Under the pieces are notes generated by a model. The model searched no databases and was not told the origin of the DNA. It saw only the letters and a list, made by a program, of their open reading frames with translations. The translations under genes and the position numbers were made by a program. Positions 44,851 to 58,325 of a stretch of DNA of 64,000 nucleotides are shown piece after piece (the stretch's first letter is position 1; every line of letters begins with the position of its first letter). The stretch comes from CBDHFQ01 sp965262565 (lineage in GTDB: Bacteria > Bacteroidota > Bacteroidia > J057): the NCBI GenBank assembly GCA_965262565.1, contig CBDHFQ010000024.1:1-64000 (forward strand). The letters are read 5' to 3'.

Positions 44851-45990
44851 ATGAAAAGACTTTATTTTACTTTATTGATGATTTCGTGCCAATGGAGCAT
44901 AGCCCAGACAGCTTATTCATTGGCAGAAGAAAGAAAAATTATATTTCCCAATGTCGAAGGATACCAAACGCTAGTGTGCGACTTCCATATGCATACAGTG
45001 TTTTCCGATGGAAGTGTATGGCCCGATGTTCGAGTTCAGGAGGCGCTAAAAGATGGCCTAGATGCTATTGCTATGACTGACCATATTGAATATCAACCAC
45101 ATAGTACGGATATTCCTCATCCCGACAGAAACCGTTCCTATGAAGTTGCCAGTAAAGTAGCTGAAGATGAGCCTTTATTGGTAATTAATGGATCTGAGAT
45201 TACTCGTTCTATGCCTCCAGGGCATTGCAATGCCATCTTTATTCAGGATGCTAACAAGTTTGCTGAAAAAGATGAAGAAGGAGCCTTCTTGGACCCAATC
45301 ATTGTATTCAGGGAAGCAAAAAATCAGGGAGCATTCGCCTTTTGGAACCACCCCAATTGGACAGCGCAGTACAAAGATGGCATTGCCAAACTGACCGACC
45401 TACACCGCAAATTGATCGAAGAAGGTCTATTGAGTGGCATTGAAGTAGTAAATGACGTCACTTATTCTGATGAAGCGATTCAAATTGCGTTAGATAATGA
45501 TTTGACAATGATCGGTACTTCTGATATCCATGGTTTAGTGGACTGGCAATATGATGTTCCCATCGGCGGACACAGACCTGTTACTTTGGTATTTGCGACA
45601 GCAAAAAGTAAAGATGCGATCAAAGAAGCGTTAGTAGCTAAGCGTACGGTAGTTTGGTTCAACGACTTGCTGATCGGAAGAGAAGATCAATTAATGCCAT
45701 TGGTAGATGCTTGTTTAAATATAGAATACGCTACTTATCAGGAAGGCACGAGTGTATTATTATTAGGAATTGAGAATCAATCTGATGTTAATTTTACTTT
45801 AGCTTTAAAAGGTCCTTATAATTTGCATCGCCGATCTGATTTGATAGAAATTCCTGCTAATGAAACGACTGAATTACAGGTAAAAACAAAAGAGGTATTA
45901 GGCAATGTTGAGTTAAGCTTCGAGATACTGAATGGTATTACAGCTCCGAGGGAGCATCCTTTAATGAAGATAAATGTGGTAGTGGAATAA
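44851..45990 (+). CDS. Sb-PDE/PHP-family phosphodiesterase, exported
   Basis: This 379-residue protein has a signal peptide (1-19) and a PHP phosphoesterase domain (about 35-260). Metal ligands are in VCDFHMHTVFSDG (HxH), AMTDHIEYQPH, FWNHPNW and GTSDIHGL. The overall form matches the Sb-PDE family, named from a Sphingobacterium phosphodiesterase that hydrolyses phosphodiester or phosphate triester compounds. The last 100 residues form a beta-sandwich-like extension. It is the last protein gene before the convergent rRNA operon, with a shared hairpin in between. Confidence 0.9.
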   Translation: MKRLYFTLLMISCQWSIAQTAYSLAEERKIIFPNVEGYQTLVCDFHMHTVFSDGSVWPDVRVQEALKDGLDAIAMTDHIEYQPHSTDIPHPDRNRSYEVASKVAEDEPLLVINGSEITRSMPPGHCNAIFIQDANKFAEKDEEGAFLDPIIVFREAKNQGAFAFWNHPNWTAQYKDGIAKLTDLHRKLIEEGLLSGIEVVNDVTYSDEAIQIALDNDLTMIGTSDIHGLVDWQYDVPIGGHRPVTLVFATAKSKDAIKEALVAKRTVVWFNDLLIGREDQLMPLVDACLNIEYATYQEGTSVLLLGIENQSDVNFTLALKGPYNLHRRSDLIEIPANETTELQVKTKEVLGNVELSFEILNGITAPREHPLMKINVVVE

Positions 45991-46005
45991 TATCTCTAAA
46001 CAAAG

Positions 46006-46028
46006 AATCCCCTCATATAGAGGGGATT
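46006..46028. terminator. Terminator hairpin between the PHP gene and the rRNA operon
   Basis: AATCCCCT (46006-46013) and AGGGGATT (46021-46028) form a perfect eight-base stem with a seven-base loop. It lies nine bases past the 5S 3' end, with a U-rich tract on the minus strand, so it probably ends the rRNA transcript. It can also serve the plus-strand PHP gene. Confidence 0.75.
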
Positions 46029-46036
46029 ATATAAAA

Positions 46037-46145
46037 AGTGGCGACTACCTACTCTCCCACGTTCTACCGCAGTACCATCGGCGTGATGAGGCTTAACTTC
46101 TCTGTTCGGGATGGGAAGAGGTGTACCCTCATGCTATGATCACCT
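46037..46145 (-). rRNA. rrf: 5S ribosomal RNA
   Basis: The minus strand shows the 5S core: GGTGA at the 5' end paired with TCGCC at the 3' end, CCCATCCCGAACAGAGAAG, and GCGGTAGAACGTGGGAGAG. Ends are placed by this pairing and may be off by a few bases. It is the last gene of the rRNA operon and is followed by a terminator hairpin. Confidence 0.93.
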
Positions 46146-46273
46146 AATCATCGATCAGCCGTAGCTGATAATTTCGTTAGTGTGAGTGTGTGTGTTGTGA
46201 TTGTAATGAACGTTGTACCATCCCTACAACGCTAAGATCTTATCTGTGATCTTGTGTGTCTATCTGTTTTTAC

Positions 46274-46287
46274 ATGTCAAAAGAGCT
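46274..46287 (-). promoter_or_regulatory. boxA-like motif in the 23S-5S spacer
   Basis: On the minus strand this reads AGCTCTTTTGACAT, close to the rRNA antitermination boxA (GCTCTTT..ACA). It is about 129 bases before the 5S 5' end. Related motifs occur before the 23S and 16S genes. The rest of the 280-base spacer shows no tRNA. Confidence 0.5.
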
Positions 46288-46424
46288 ATCATACTCATAG
46301 CTAATTTTATGTAGCTATTTTTTTCTCTATTTGGCAATTAGCTTCACTGATAAATGATCAGCTTCCTACCTATGAAGCTAATATACCTAACAGCCGAAGG
46401 GATACACAGTAGAATGGGGAGCAT

Positions 46425-49177
<2,753 letters not shown>

Positions 49178-49262
49178 ATGATTTGCTCGGTACTCGAGTT
49201 TATCTCTTACTTTAATAAGACATATACTCGTGTTTTTTCCCACTACTGTGTATCCTTTCAAC

Positions 49263-49274
49263 ATGTCAAGTAAC
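49263..49274 (-). promoter_or_regulatory. boxA-like motif in the 16S-23S spacer
   Basis: The minus strand reads AGTTACTTGACAT, sharing GTTAyTTGACAT with the 16S leader copy. It lies about 86 bases before the 23S 5' end, between the tRNA-Ala and the 23S gene. Confidence 0.5.
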
Positions 49275-49388
49275 TTTTTGCCTTCTACCGCAATTCCCAA
49301 AGTAAAGTCATCATAGGGTCGATACACATTCAGCTATCATGCCCTTTACTTTTTCCCCTCTCAGTGTACATTTCAACGTTTTATCAGG

Positions 49389-49462
49389 TGGAGAATGCCG
49401 GAATCGAACCGGCGACCTCCTGCTTGCAAGGCAGGCGCTCTAGCCATCTGAGCTAATCCCCC
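49389..49462 (-). tRNA. tRNA-Ala (anticodon UGC)
   Basis: The 74-base cloverleaf runs from GGGGGATTAGCTCAG at the 5' end to GGTTCGAATCC in the T arm and ATTCTCC plus discriminator A. The anticodon loop CTTGCAA gives TGC (49426-49428). The CCA end is not encoded. It lies in the 16S-23S spacer. The usual companion tRNA-Ile is absent from the 148 bases between 16S and this tRNA. Confidence 0.95.
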
Positions 49463-49611
49463 GAGTCGAACAATTACCTCAAGAGAAATCTACGCCAACT
49501 CATCACAAGTTCGTACATTTCATATAAAAATAAACAGCAAACGAGTGAGGGGAAGGATACACATTTGGATGAAAGATTGTTGTCGAACTATTACTAGCTC
49601 GAAACACTCTA

Positions 49612-51131
<1,520 letters not shown>

Positions 51132-51225
51132 TTGTCCTTTTAACAAGAACTTCTCTTGGAATTCTTCCATCTCTTATTCCCCTCTCTTCCTAACTATCCT
51201 TCCTTACTCTTGAACTCGTTGCTGT

Positions 51226-51239
51226 ATGTCAAATAACGC
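51226..51239 (-). promoter_or_regulatory. boxA-like motif in the 16S leader
   Basis: The minus strand reads GCGTTATTTGACAT, about 95 bases before the 16S 5' end and about 30 bases after the predicted RNA start. It shares the TTGACAT core with the other two rRNA spacer motifs. Confidence 0.5.
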
Positions 51240-51273
51240 TTTTGCTTTCTCAAAAACTTTGCAAAAAGGATTG

Positions 51274-51305
51274 CAAATGTAAAAGAAAAAATCTCAATAT
51301 TCAAA
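51274..51305 (-). promoter_or_regulatory. rRNA operon promoter (TTTG-N20-TACATTTG)
   Basis: On the minus strand TTTG (51305-51302) is followed by 20 bases and TACATTTG (51281-51274), an exact match to the Bacteroidota -33/-7 promoter. The predicted RNA starts near 51267, giving a leader of about 135 bases before 16S. Confidence 0.7.
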
Positions 51306-51771
51306 TCAAATTAAAGACTTAATAAAAAAATTTTATACTCCCTCTCACAATGACCTATTTTTATCAGTCTGTTTAACTTAACTTAACTCTTCGGTAAAGT
51401 TCCAACAATTTTTTGTTTCAATCAACCGAAATTCTCCACAACTTATCCCCACTCCTTACACATACTTGTACACATTCTATGCCGATTTTTCCCTAAACGG
51501 ATTGCAAAGGAGATGAAAATATTAAAGAAAAGCAAGTAATCGTGAATAAGTATTTAAGAAAAATATAATCATTTCTCAATGACCTAAAAATCAACTATTT
51601 ATACCTAACATTTATAAGTATGTGAAAAGTCCAACTTTAGGTTAATTTTATATTTGGTTCATTTCTACATTTCCAACAATCTGATATTCAGCGGGATAAT
51701 GATCCACAACTTACTCCCCATTGGTCCAAATTCTATCAACATCCCCTTTATCGCTGTCCGTACTTGACCAC
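51306..51771. other. AT-rich intergenic region upstream of the rRNA promoter
   Basis: These 466 bases hold no recognisable gene. GGATTGCAAA occurs both near 51268 and near 51500, perhaps a decayed duplication of the promoter area. The part next to 51771 is the 3' flank of the convergently placed transsulfuration gene's end; no strong hairpin is seen there. Confidence 0.45.
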
Positions 51772-52914
51772 CTAATATCTAAGGGCTTTTGCTAAATCAT
51801 TGACCAAATCCTCTCCATCTTCAATCCCTACACTTAATCTAATTAATGTATCTACCAACCCAGATTTCATTCTCTCCTCTCTGGGAATAGAAGCATGAGT
51901 CATACTTGCAGGATGCCCGATCAATGACTCTACTCCTCCTAAACTCTCGGCCAACGCAAAAATTTCTGTTCCCTTTAATACTTTCAACGCTGCCTCCATA
52001 CTATCATCCTTTAATGTGAAGGAAAGCATTCCCCCAAACATAGACATCTGTTTCTTTGCTACTTCATAATTAGCATGATGTTTAAAGCCCGGCCAATATA
52101 CTTTTTCCACCTTGGGATGTGCCAAAAGAAAATGGGCCACCTTTTCTCCATTTTCGCTATGTCTTTTCATCCTTAACTCTAACGTCTTGATCCCTCTAAG
52201 GGTCAAAAAACAATCCATAGGTCCAGGTACAGCTCCAGAAGCATTTTGCTGAAACCTCAATTTGGCCCCTATTTCGTCATCATTCAAAATGGCAGCTCCC
52301 ATCACTACATCTGAATGGCCATTGATAAATTTTGTAATGGAATGAAGTACTATATCTGCTCCCATCTCCAAAGGTCTCTGAAGAACAGGAGAACTAAAGG
52401 TGTTATCCACTACTGTCCATATGCCCTTCTCCTTAGCAATCTCGGAGACAGCACCTATATCTATAATACTCATTAATGGATTAGTAGGGGTCTCAATCCA
52501 TATCATTCTCGTTTTCTCATTTATAAGAGATAACAAATGATCAATATTAGTCAGATCCGTAAAATGAAATTGAATTCCATAAGGAGCAAAAACCTGCTGA
52601 AATATTCTGTATGATCCCCCATATAAATCATTGGTAGAAATAACTTCATCTCCCGGACGAAGAAGTTTCATAATAGCGTCTACTCCAGCCATTCCAGAAG
52701 CGTAACATATCGCATGTTTTCCATTTTCTAAGGTGGAAAGAGACTCTTCTAATGCAGTACGTGTAGGATTTTGTGTCCGAGCATATTCATATCCCTTGTG
52801 ATCGCCTGGAGCAGCCTGAACATAAGTACTGGTCTGATAAATGGGAGTCATAATCGCACCTGTAGTGGGATCTGGTTTAACTCCGGCATGTACTGTTTTT
52901 GTTCCTAATTTCAT
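51772..52914 (-). CDS. Cystathionine gamma-synthase/lyase-type transsulfuration PLP enzyme
   Basis: This 380-residue enzyme has the full Cys/Met-metabolism PLP signature. GYEYARTQNPTRTALE is the phosphate-binding Tyr-Arg region, and YASGMAGVDAIM and VVDNTFSSPVLQRPLEMGADIVLHSITKFINGHSDVVMG contain the PLP Asp and Lys. ESLGGVESLIGHPASMTHASIP is the substrate carboxylate site. It acts in cysteine-methionine interconversion. Gamma-synthase, gamma-lyase and beta-lyase cannot be separated safely by eye. It stands alone, divergent from the EcsC gene. I saw no SAM riboswitch in the 171 bases upstream. Confidence 0.92.
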   Translation of the reverse strand: MKLGTKTVHAGVKPDPTTGAIMTPIYQTSTYVQAAPGDHKGYEYARTQNPTRTALEESLSTLENGKHAICYASGMAGVDAIMKLLRPGDEVISTNDLYGGSYRIFQQVFAPYGIQFHFTDLTNIDHLLSLINEKTRMIWIETPTNPLMSIIDIGAVSEIAKEKGIWTVVDNTFSSPVLQRPLEMGADIVLHSITKFINGHSDVVMGAAILNDDEIGAKLRFQQNASGAVPGPMDCFLTLRGIKTLELRMKRHSENGEKVAHFLLAHPKVEKVYWPGFKHHANYEVAKKQMSMFGGMLSFTLKDDSMEAALKVLKGTEIFALAESLGGVESLIGHPASMTHASIPREERMKSGLVDTLIRLSVGIEDGEDLVNDLAKALRY

Positions 52915-53085
52915 AAATGTCCAGAAATTTTCTTAAATGAAAAAAACCTTATTATTTTTCTGTATTTTAAACTTTAGCGCGTAAAGATGAGTAAAATAAT
53001 GGAGATATGATAGTTGTATCTTAAGTAGAAAACTCCTTTTGCGTTCTCTTTTGCAACTATCCTGTATTAATATAGTAACCCGGTC

Positions 53086-53979
53086 ATGGCAAAATTAAAT
53101 TCTTCAGAAGCTAAAATATTAGATCAGATTGCTGAGTGGAAAGCAGAAAATCCCAGTTTTTTAAATAGAGCCACAGATTTTGTAAGTACACCTATCGGTT
53201 GGCTGGCTGAAAAGTTGATTCCCGAAAGTGTAAAACATAACGTTTCAGGGGTAACCGAAGTTGTAGTGGAAAAAATTCAGGACTTTTCCCAATGGTCAGT
53301 AAATCCTCAAGAAGTGTTACGAGCTACCAAAGAATTCGAAATTGATGCAAATACTATTCTCCAACTCAGAAAAGCTTCTATTCATGATTTAGATCATGTC
53401 TCAGAAAAATTTATCAGTGAGAATACCAGAATGGCTACTTTGAGCGGATTAGGTACTGGAGCGGTAGGATTAGCTGGAATGTTAGCAGATATACCAGCAT
53501 TATTTCTTATTTCTATGCGTACCATTTATCAAATTGCCCTTTGTTATGGATACCAATTAGAAGGAGAAGATAATTCAGAAGCCAGCAGGCAGTACGAACT
53601 TGAATATATTACCCGAATATTTAAAGTAGCCACAGCTTCAGATAAAGTTCAAAAGCAAAAGGCGCTTGGGGAACTAAAAGATTTTGAAGCAGGGAGAGAT
53701 TCAGAAGTTTATGGATATGTTGGTGGAGATTATACGACTAAACAAGTAGGTAAGGGAGCTACCACCTTTATTTCCAGTCGAGTCATTAAAGAAATTATAG
53801 AACAAACCTTATCGAAAAAAGCAGCTGCTCTGGTACCAGGCCTAGGAGCGGTATTTTCCGCTGGATTTAATTATGTATACCTTAAAGATGTAGGGGAAGC
53901 GGCCTTCATGCTTTACAGAGAACGATTTTTACTGGACAAGAAAGGCAGAAGAAAAACTATTCGAATAGAGATAGAATAA
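53086..53979 (+). CDS. EcsC family protein
   Basis: This 297-residue protein matches the EcsC family: IPESVKHNVSGVTEVVVEKIQDFSQW early on, then SGLGTGAVGLAGMLADIPALFLISMRTIYQIALCYGY (about 125-161), a hydrophobic hairpin, and KAAALVPGLGAVFSAGFNYVYLKDVGEAA near the end. EcsC was named from a Bacillus ABC-transporter locus, but no ABC genes are nearby, and the molecular role is unknown. It probably associates with the membrane through the hydrophobic hairpins. It is convergent with the hydrolase-OsmC gene, only six bases away. Confidence 0.88.
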   Translation: MAKLNSSEAKILDQIAEWKAENPSFLNRATDFVSTPIGWLAEKLIPESVKHNVSGVTEVVVEKIQDFSQWSVNPQEVLRATKEFEIDANTILQLRKASIHDLDHVSEKFISENTRMATLSGLGTGAVGLAGMLADIPALFLISMRTIYQIALCYGYQLEGEDNSEASRQYELEYITRIFKVATASDKVQKQKALGELKDFEAGRDSEVYGYVGGDYTTKQVGKGATTFISSRVIKEIIEQTLSKKAAALVPGLGAVFSAGFNYVYLKDVGEAAFMLYRERFLLDKKGRRKTIRIEIE

Positions 53980-53985
53980 TTGTCT

Positions 53986-55212
53986 TTAGCCTTCCATTTT
54001 TCCTGGTTCGAGTAAGCTTGTTCTTACTTCCACTTTTCCATGAAGTGTCCTATGGACAGGACACTTATCTGCTATTTCCATTAATCTTCTTATTTGTTGT
54101 TCATCCAGGTTTCCAATAATTTCAATTTCGCGATCGAATACATCTATTTTACTTTGTGGGCCCTCGCAATCTTCACAATCCCTGGCGTGTTCTTTGCTAT
54201 GACTAATATGCACGATCACATCCTCTAACTCCCACTTTTTCCTATCAGCATACATCCTTAACGTCATTCCTGTACAAGAACCTAAAGATGCACTGAGATA
54301 TCCATATGGGGTAGGACCTAAATTCGAACCTCCCACAGATTCTGGTTCATCCGCTAACAGATGATGGGGACCAATCTGTATATCTGTCAGGTATCCGTTA
54401 CTTCCAGTAGAGGTGATCACTTGCTTTTCTGTAGTTAATGTTCTCTCTTTCTTTACCTCCAAATATCGAATAGCCCAAGAAGCAATGACCTGTCCAGCAT
54501 ATAAGGCATCCTGCTCATTGGTTAACATATGATCTGCCCCATCCAGCGAAATATAACTCTTAGGATGAACAGCAGCCTTATAAATAATTTCTGCATTCTC
54601 GATTCCCACAATTTCATCCTGAGGGGAATGTAGCACCAATAGGGCTTTCTCTAATAATCCTATCTGATTCCTACCTACTTTTTCCAGGTCTTCCAGAAAT
54701 TGTCGCTTAATTTTAAAAGGGCGACCACCAATATTTACTGTGGCATGTCCATTATTTTTAATTTCCTCCTCCCCTTCTTTAATAAGATGTTTCACATGTA
54801 TAGGTTCCGCAGGAGCTCCAATGGTAGCAACCGCTTTCACTGAATTAATCTGTAATCCTGCTATTAAGACTGCTGCACCTCCCAGGGAATGACCTACCAA
54901 AATTTGTGGAGCCTGGATAGTCTCTTCTAAACATCTAGCCGCACCTAACAAATCTTCTACATTTGAGCTGAAATTAGTTTCAGAAAATTCACCCTCACTC
55001 TGCCCCAAGCCTGTAAAATCAAATCTCAACACCCCTATCCCCTGCTGGGTCAGTGCTATGCTGATATTTCTAACAGCTTTAAAATTAGAATTACAAGTGA
55101 AACAATGAGCAAATATGGCTGTAACAATTGGTTTCCTGTCAATGGGAAGATCCAGCTTAGCATATAATTTGTGCCCTTGTTTATTTGTAAAAGACAGTCT
55201 TCTCGTGTTCAT
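53986..55212 (-). CDS. Alpha/beta hydrolase-OsmC fusion protein
   Basis: This 408-residue protein joins two domains. Residues 1-250 are an alpha/beta hydrolase with the nucleophile elbow VGHSLGG (S109), an oxyanion region AHCFTCNSNF, and catalytic Asp/His in LHSPQDEIVG and LDGADHML. Residues about 265-400 are OsmC/Ohr-like, with one reactive Cys in SLGSCTGMTLRMYADRK and the other in IADKCPVHRTL. The fusion is known in other bacteria. It suggests ester hydrolysis linked with thiol-peroxidase or hydroperoxide detoxification. It faces queG across 109 bases. Confidence 0.9.
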   Translation of the reverse strand: MNTRRLSFTNKQGHKLYAKLDLPIDRKPIVTAIFAHCFTCNSNFKAVRNISIALTQQGIGVLRFDFTGLGQSEGEFSETNFSSNVEDLLGAARCLEETIQAPQILVGHSLGGAAVLIAGLQINSVKAVATIGAPAEPIHVKHLIKEGEEEIKNNGHATVNIGGRPFKIKRQFLEDLEKVGRNQIGLLEKALLVLHSPQDEIVGIENAEIIYKAAVHPKSYISLDGADHMLTNEQDALYAGQVIASWAIRYLEVKKERTLTTEKQVITSTGSNGYLTDIQIGPHHLLADEPESVGGSNLGPTPYGYLSASLGSCTGMTLRMYADRKKWELEDVIVHISHSKEHARDCEDCEGPQSKIDVFDREIEIIGNLDEQQIRRLMEIADKCPVHRTLHGKVEVRTSLLEPGKMEG

Positions 55213-55321
55213 GTTAATTTGGCTTATGAAAGAAGCTATTTATTAAGATTAACTGCTATTTTTAGTCAGATATACAACAATTTGTAAATACGCAAAAGTT
55301 TCATGCCTTAACAATAGATTC

Positions 55322-56263
55322 ATGAATTGGACGAAGGAACAATTGAGTAGGGATATAAAACAGAAGGGCAAAACATTGGGATTTGAGCTAACAGGAATTT
55401 CAGCTGCTACATTCCTTGAAGAAGAAGCCAGGGATTTGGAACAATGGCTCGGGAGAAATTTTCATGGGAGCATGGGGTATATGGAAAACTACTTCGATAA
55501 GAGAACTGATCCTCGTTTGTTAGTGGAAGGGGCCCAATCTGTCATCAGTGTTATTCATAACTATTTCCCCAAACAACCACTACCCACTTCCCCAGAGGTG
55601 CCTAAAATATCCCGATATGCATGGGGAATGGACTATCATAAGGTATTAAAAACAAAACTATATCAGCTACTTCTTTATATACAGGAGTTAACTAATGATG
55701 AAGCTACAGGAAGAGTATTTGTTGATTCCGCCCCTGTGATGGATAAAGCATGGGCAAAAAGATCAGGATTAGGATGGATAGGAAAACATACCAACCTAAT
55801 TGTTCCCAAAATGGGTTCGTACTTTTTTATCGGAGAGATCATCATTAATCTACCATTAATCTATGACGGTCCCATCAAAGATTTTTGTGGAACTTGTACC
55901 CGATGTATAGATGCTTGCCCGACAGAGGCGCTGACACCTTATCAAATTGATGCCAATAAATGTATCAGCTATTTGACCATTGAACTAAAAGAAGACATAT
56001 CAGAAAACTTTGGTCCTCAGATGGAAGGATGGGTATATGGATGCGATATTTGTCAGGAAGTCTGTCCCTGGAATAGATTTTCTCACCCACAAGCTGATGG
56101 ATCTTATGAGGGAATGGATCATTGGAACAAGACCTTAAATGAATGGGAAGAAATAGATGAAAAAGCGTATAAAAAATTAACAAAAAAGACGGCGATGAAC
56201 AGAGTCAAATGGAAAAAATTCAAACATAATTTATTCCTTTGGAAAAAGAATCGTACAAAATAA
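55322..56263 (+). CDS. queG: Epoxyqueuosine reductase QueG
   Basis: This 313-residue enzyme performs the last step of queuosine synthesis, reducing epoxyqueuosine in tRNA wobble position 34 with a cobalamin cofactor. The N-terminal part contains GSMGYMENYFDKRTDPRLLVEGAQSVI and RVFVDSAPVMDKAWAKRSGLGWIGKHTN. Two 4Fe-4S clusters follow: CGTCTRCIDACP and CDICQEVCPWN. It is slightly shorter than E. coli QueG because it lacks the C-terminal HEAT extension, as is usual in many bacteria. It is convergent with the ExbD-like gene, 48 bases away. Confidence 0.94.
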   Translation: MNWTKEQLSRDIKQKGKTLGFELTGISAATFLEEEARDLEQWLGRNFHGSMGYMENYFDKRTDPRLLVEGAQSVISVIHNYFPKQPLPTSPEVPKISRYAWGMDYHKVLKTKLYQLLLYIQELTNDEATGRVFVDSAPVMDKAWAKRSGLGWIGKHTNLIVPKMGSYFFIGEIIINLPLIYDGPIKDFCGTCTRCIDACPTEALTPYQIDANKCISYLTIELKEDISENFGPQMEGWVYGCDICQEVCPWNRFSHPQADGSYEGMDHWNKTLNEWEEIDEKAYKKLTKKTAMNRVKWKKFKHNLFLWKKNRTK

Positions 56264-56310
56264 ACATGCACCAGGTAAACGACAGCCAACAGCTTGGAGT
56301 AAGTAACAAA

Positions 56311-56712
56311 TTATTTCTTTTTAGTAAGGATGACCACTTTTCCTCCATATTTAGCAATAATGGACATCACAAAAGCTGCTTGATCCATAATGACCTCTCT
56401 GTCGGTTCTCAATGTGATTACGTCATTTTCCGGATCGGGATCAGTTAGTACTGCCTGAATCAGTGGTTCCAAATCTTCTCTATCATCTAACACGGATTGG
56501 TTCCAGGCAAATAATCCATCAGCTGTTATGGTGACTGAATTTTTTGCATCAGAAGGTTTATCGGATGTACTCCTTGGTAAATCCACTTTTAATCCTACTT
56601 GCGTAACAAAAGTAGAGGTGAGCAAAAAGTAAATTAACAAGAGAAACACAATATCTGCCAGAGAAGATGTACTGAATTCTGTGCTGGGTTTATTTCTACT
56701 TTTTATAGCCAT
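56311..56712 (-). CDS. ExbD/TolR-family biopolymer transport protein
   Basis: This 133-residue protein has one N-terminal membrane helix (about 17-37, SLADIVFLLLIYFLLTSTF) and the ExbD periplasmic domain, with VDLPRSTSDKPSDAKNSVTITADGLFAWNQ. It sits nine bases downstream of the ExbB/TolQ gene. Together they make the proton-driven motor that powers TonB- or Tol-linked outer-membrane processes. No tonB gene is in the window, so the energised partner is encoded elsewhere. A second ExbD, common in Bacteroidota operons, is absent. Confidence 0.9.
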   Translation of the reverse strand: MAIKSRNKPSTEFSTSSLADIVFLLLIYFLLTSTFVTQVGLKVDLPRSTSDKPSDAKNSVTITADGLFAWNQSVLDDREDLEPLIQAVLTDPDPENDVITLRTDREVIMDQAAFVMSIIAKYGGKVVILTKKK

Positions 56713-56721
56713 AATTGAATA

Positions 56722-57432
56722 TTATACACCTGCAGGTTCTTGCAAGAGGTCGATAAAATCTGTGGATGTCAATTCTAATTTAAAGACTACTTTATTCACC
56801 ATTGCCACCAGTGTGTTGTAAGCGAAATAGGCGATAATACCTACGACCAATCCTGAAGCTGTAGTTACCATCGCTGTAGAAATTCCATCTGCCAACTCTA
56901 CCGGACCTGCATTTCCTTCGGTAGTTACAATTGCGTTAAAGGCTTTAATCATCCCAAGCACTGTTCCGAGGAACCCTATCATAGGGGCTGCACCAGCAAT
57001 AGTAGCTAAAATGGATAATCTCCTTTCCAATCTATATACCTCGAGTTTCCCCACATTTTCTATGGAGCCTTCAATATCTTTTAAGCTGGCCGAGCCAAGT
57101 CTTGAAATTCCTTTATAAATCATCCGAGAAAATGCATCATTTGTGGATTGACATAATCCTTTAGCAGCTTCAATATTTCCCGCCAATACATATTTTCTCA
57201 CCTGCTTCATTAATTCTTCTGAGTCTCCGTCAGCTTTTCTAATGATTCTGTAGCGTTCTATCCATAAATATATGGCGGCAATAAAAAGGATGACTAATGG
57301 AATCATTGGCCAACCTCCAGCCCATAAATATTCTATGGGACTTCTGGAAGCCTCTCCGGTCGTAACGGCAGAATCAGCTGCTCCGAAGCTAACTTGAAGA
57401 AAAATGGGAATGTAATTAATGACGGTATTCAT
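56722..57432 (-). CDS. MotA/TolQ/ExbB-family proton channel
   Basis: This 236-residue protein has membrane helices at about 32-55, 140-165 (ILATIAGAAPMIGFLGTVLGMIKAF, the proton-channel signature) and 185-215. It pairs with the ExbD-type protein encoded nine bases downstream. The N-terminal FLQVSFGAADSA stretch may be a short leader or an extra membrane segment. It begins 75 bases after the kinase gene stop and probably has its own promoter. Confidence 0.9.
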   Translation of the reverse strand: MNTVINYIPIFLQVSFGAADSAVTTGEASRSPIEYLWAGGWPMIPLVILFIAAIYLWIERYRIIRKADGDSEELMKQVRKYVLAGNIEAAKGLCQSTNDAFSRMIYKGISRLGSASLKDIEGSIENVGKLEVYRLERRLSILATIAGAAPMIGFLGTVLGMIKAFNAIVTTEGNAGPVELADGISTAMVTTASGLVVGIIAYFAYNTLVAMVNKVVFKLELTSTDFIDLLQEPAGV

Positions 57433-57506
57433 GATTTTCCACGGTTTATTGGGAAGTTTGGTCTAAAAGTAAAGAATTTTTCCAATACACAAAAAGCTTT
57501 AGACAG

Positions 57507-58307
57507 CTATGCGGGCAGGATAAGCAATTCATCAGAACATAGTTGAATGGATCGCTTCATACAAGCCAGCGTAAATTCAGCCGCTTTCTGAACTGACTGA
57601 ATAGCTGAAAAATTCTTGAAATAATATGCTAAAATGAATTGGGAAGCGAACGTATCACCTGTTCCTCCAAAATCTATGGGGATCCGTTCATGCGTGATCT
57701 CTTCATTACGACCATTATATATCAACTGTATCTGCACCTGATCATGTTGATAAATACTGGTGATAATCACATTTACACTGGGAAAACGTCGCTTAAACTC
57801 ATCTATATAATGAGCAGTATGTGTGTTTGGATCTACCTTCAATCCTGAATACAATTTGATTTCAGTAAAATTAGGAAGCACCCAATTAGCCTCAGAAATC
57901 AATGATGGCCAAACGTTTACAATACTTTTAGGTACATATACCCGACCGTGATCTCCCGAAACCGGATCAACTACTATTCCTTTAATTAGATCTCGGTTTT
58001 GTCGAATCCCCTCTAATATCCAAGTTACCTGATCAGGATCTCCCAAATAACCGATATACAAAATAATCTTAAAGTTTCGCTCTCTCACCAAGCGGAGAGT
58101 ATTAAACCAAATCTCCTGAAAGTTAATGTTGAACTTTAAAATATTGGGGATATTAGTAAGTCCTGTCAGTACCAAGCTCGGTACGGGCAGGATATAGGAC
58201 CCCAGTATACTGGTAGCTGCTTTGATACTGGCTGTACCATGTATAGCATAACTATGTACAGCCAGTACCTTTAATGAAGCAGTTTCTTCGGAAGTGTTTT
58301 CCTGCAT
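57507..58307 (-). CDS. Pyridoxal/pyridoxamine kinase-like protein (PfkB/ThiD fold)
   Basis: This 266-residue protein has the PdxY/PdxK pattern: VLAVHSYAIHGTASIKAATSILGSY near the start, IVVDPVSGDHGRVYVPKSIV, WVLPNFTEIKLYSGL, and the anion-hole and catalytic motif FGGTGDTFASQF (Asp as base). The D-P-V and GTGD motifs are intact, so ATP-dependent phosphorylation of a small alcohol is likely. Pyridoxal is the best substrate guess, because the sequence is of the PdxY type and not a typical ThiD. It is 18 bases after the secDF stop, so it may share that transcript. Confidence 0.85.
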   Translation of the reverse strand: MQENTSEETASLKVLAVHSYAIHGTASIKAATSILGSYILPVPSLVLTGLTNIPNILKFNINFQEIWFNTLRLVRERNFKIILYIGYLGDPDQVTWILEGIRQNRDLIKGIVVDPVSGDHGRVYVPKSIVNVWPSLISEANWVLPNFTEIKLYSGLKVDPNTHTAHYIDEFKRRFPSVNVIITSIYQHDQVQIQLIYNGRNEEITHERIPIDFGGTGDTFASQFILAYYFKNFSAIQSVQKAAEFTLACMKRSIQLCSDELLILPA

Positions 58308-58325
58308 CTATAAAAAATCACAATC

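Noticed and set aside
51430..51720. DnaA-box-like strings (TTATCCCCA near 51443 and TGTGGATCA on the minus strand near 51705) suggesting an origin
   Set aside because: Only two imperfect matches, with no dnaA, dnaN or other origin genes nearby.
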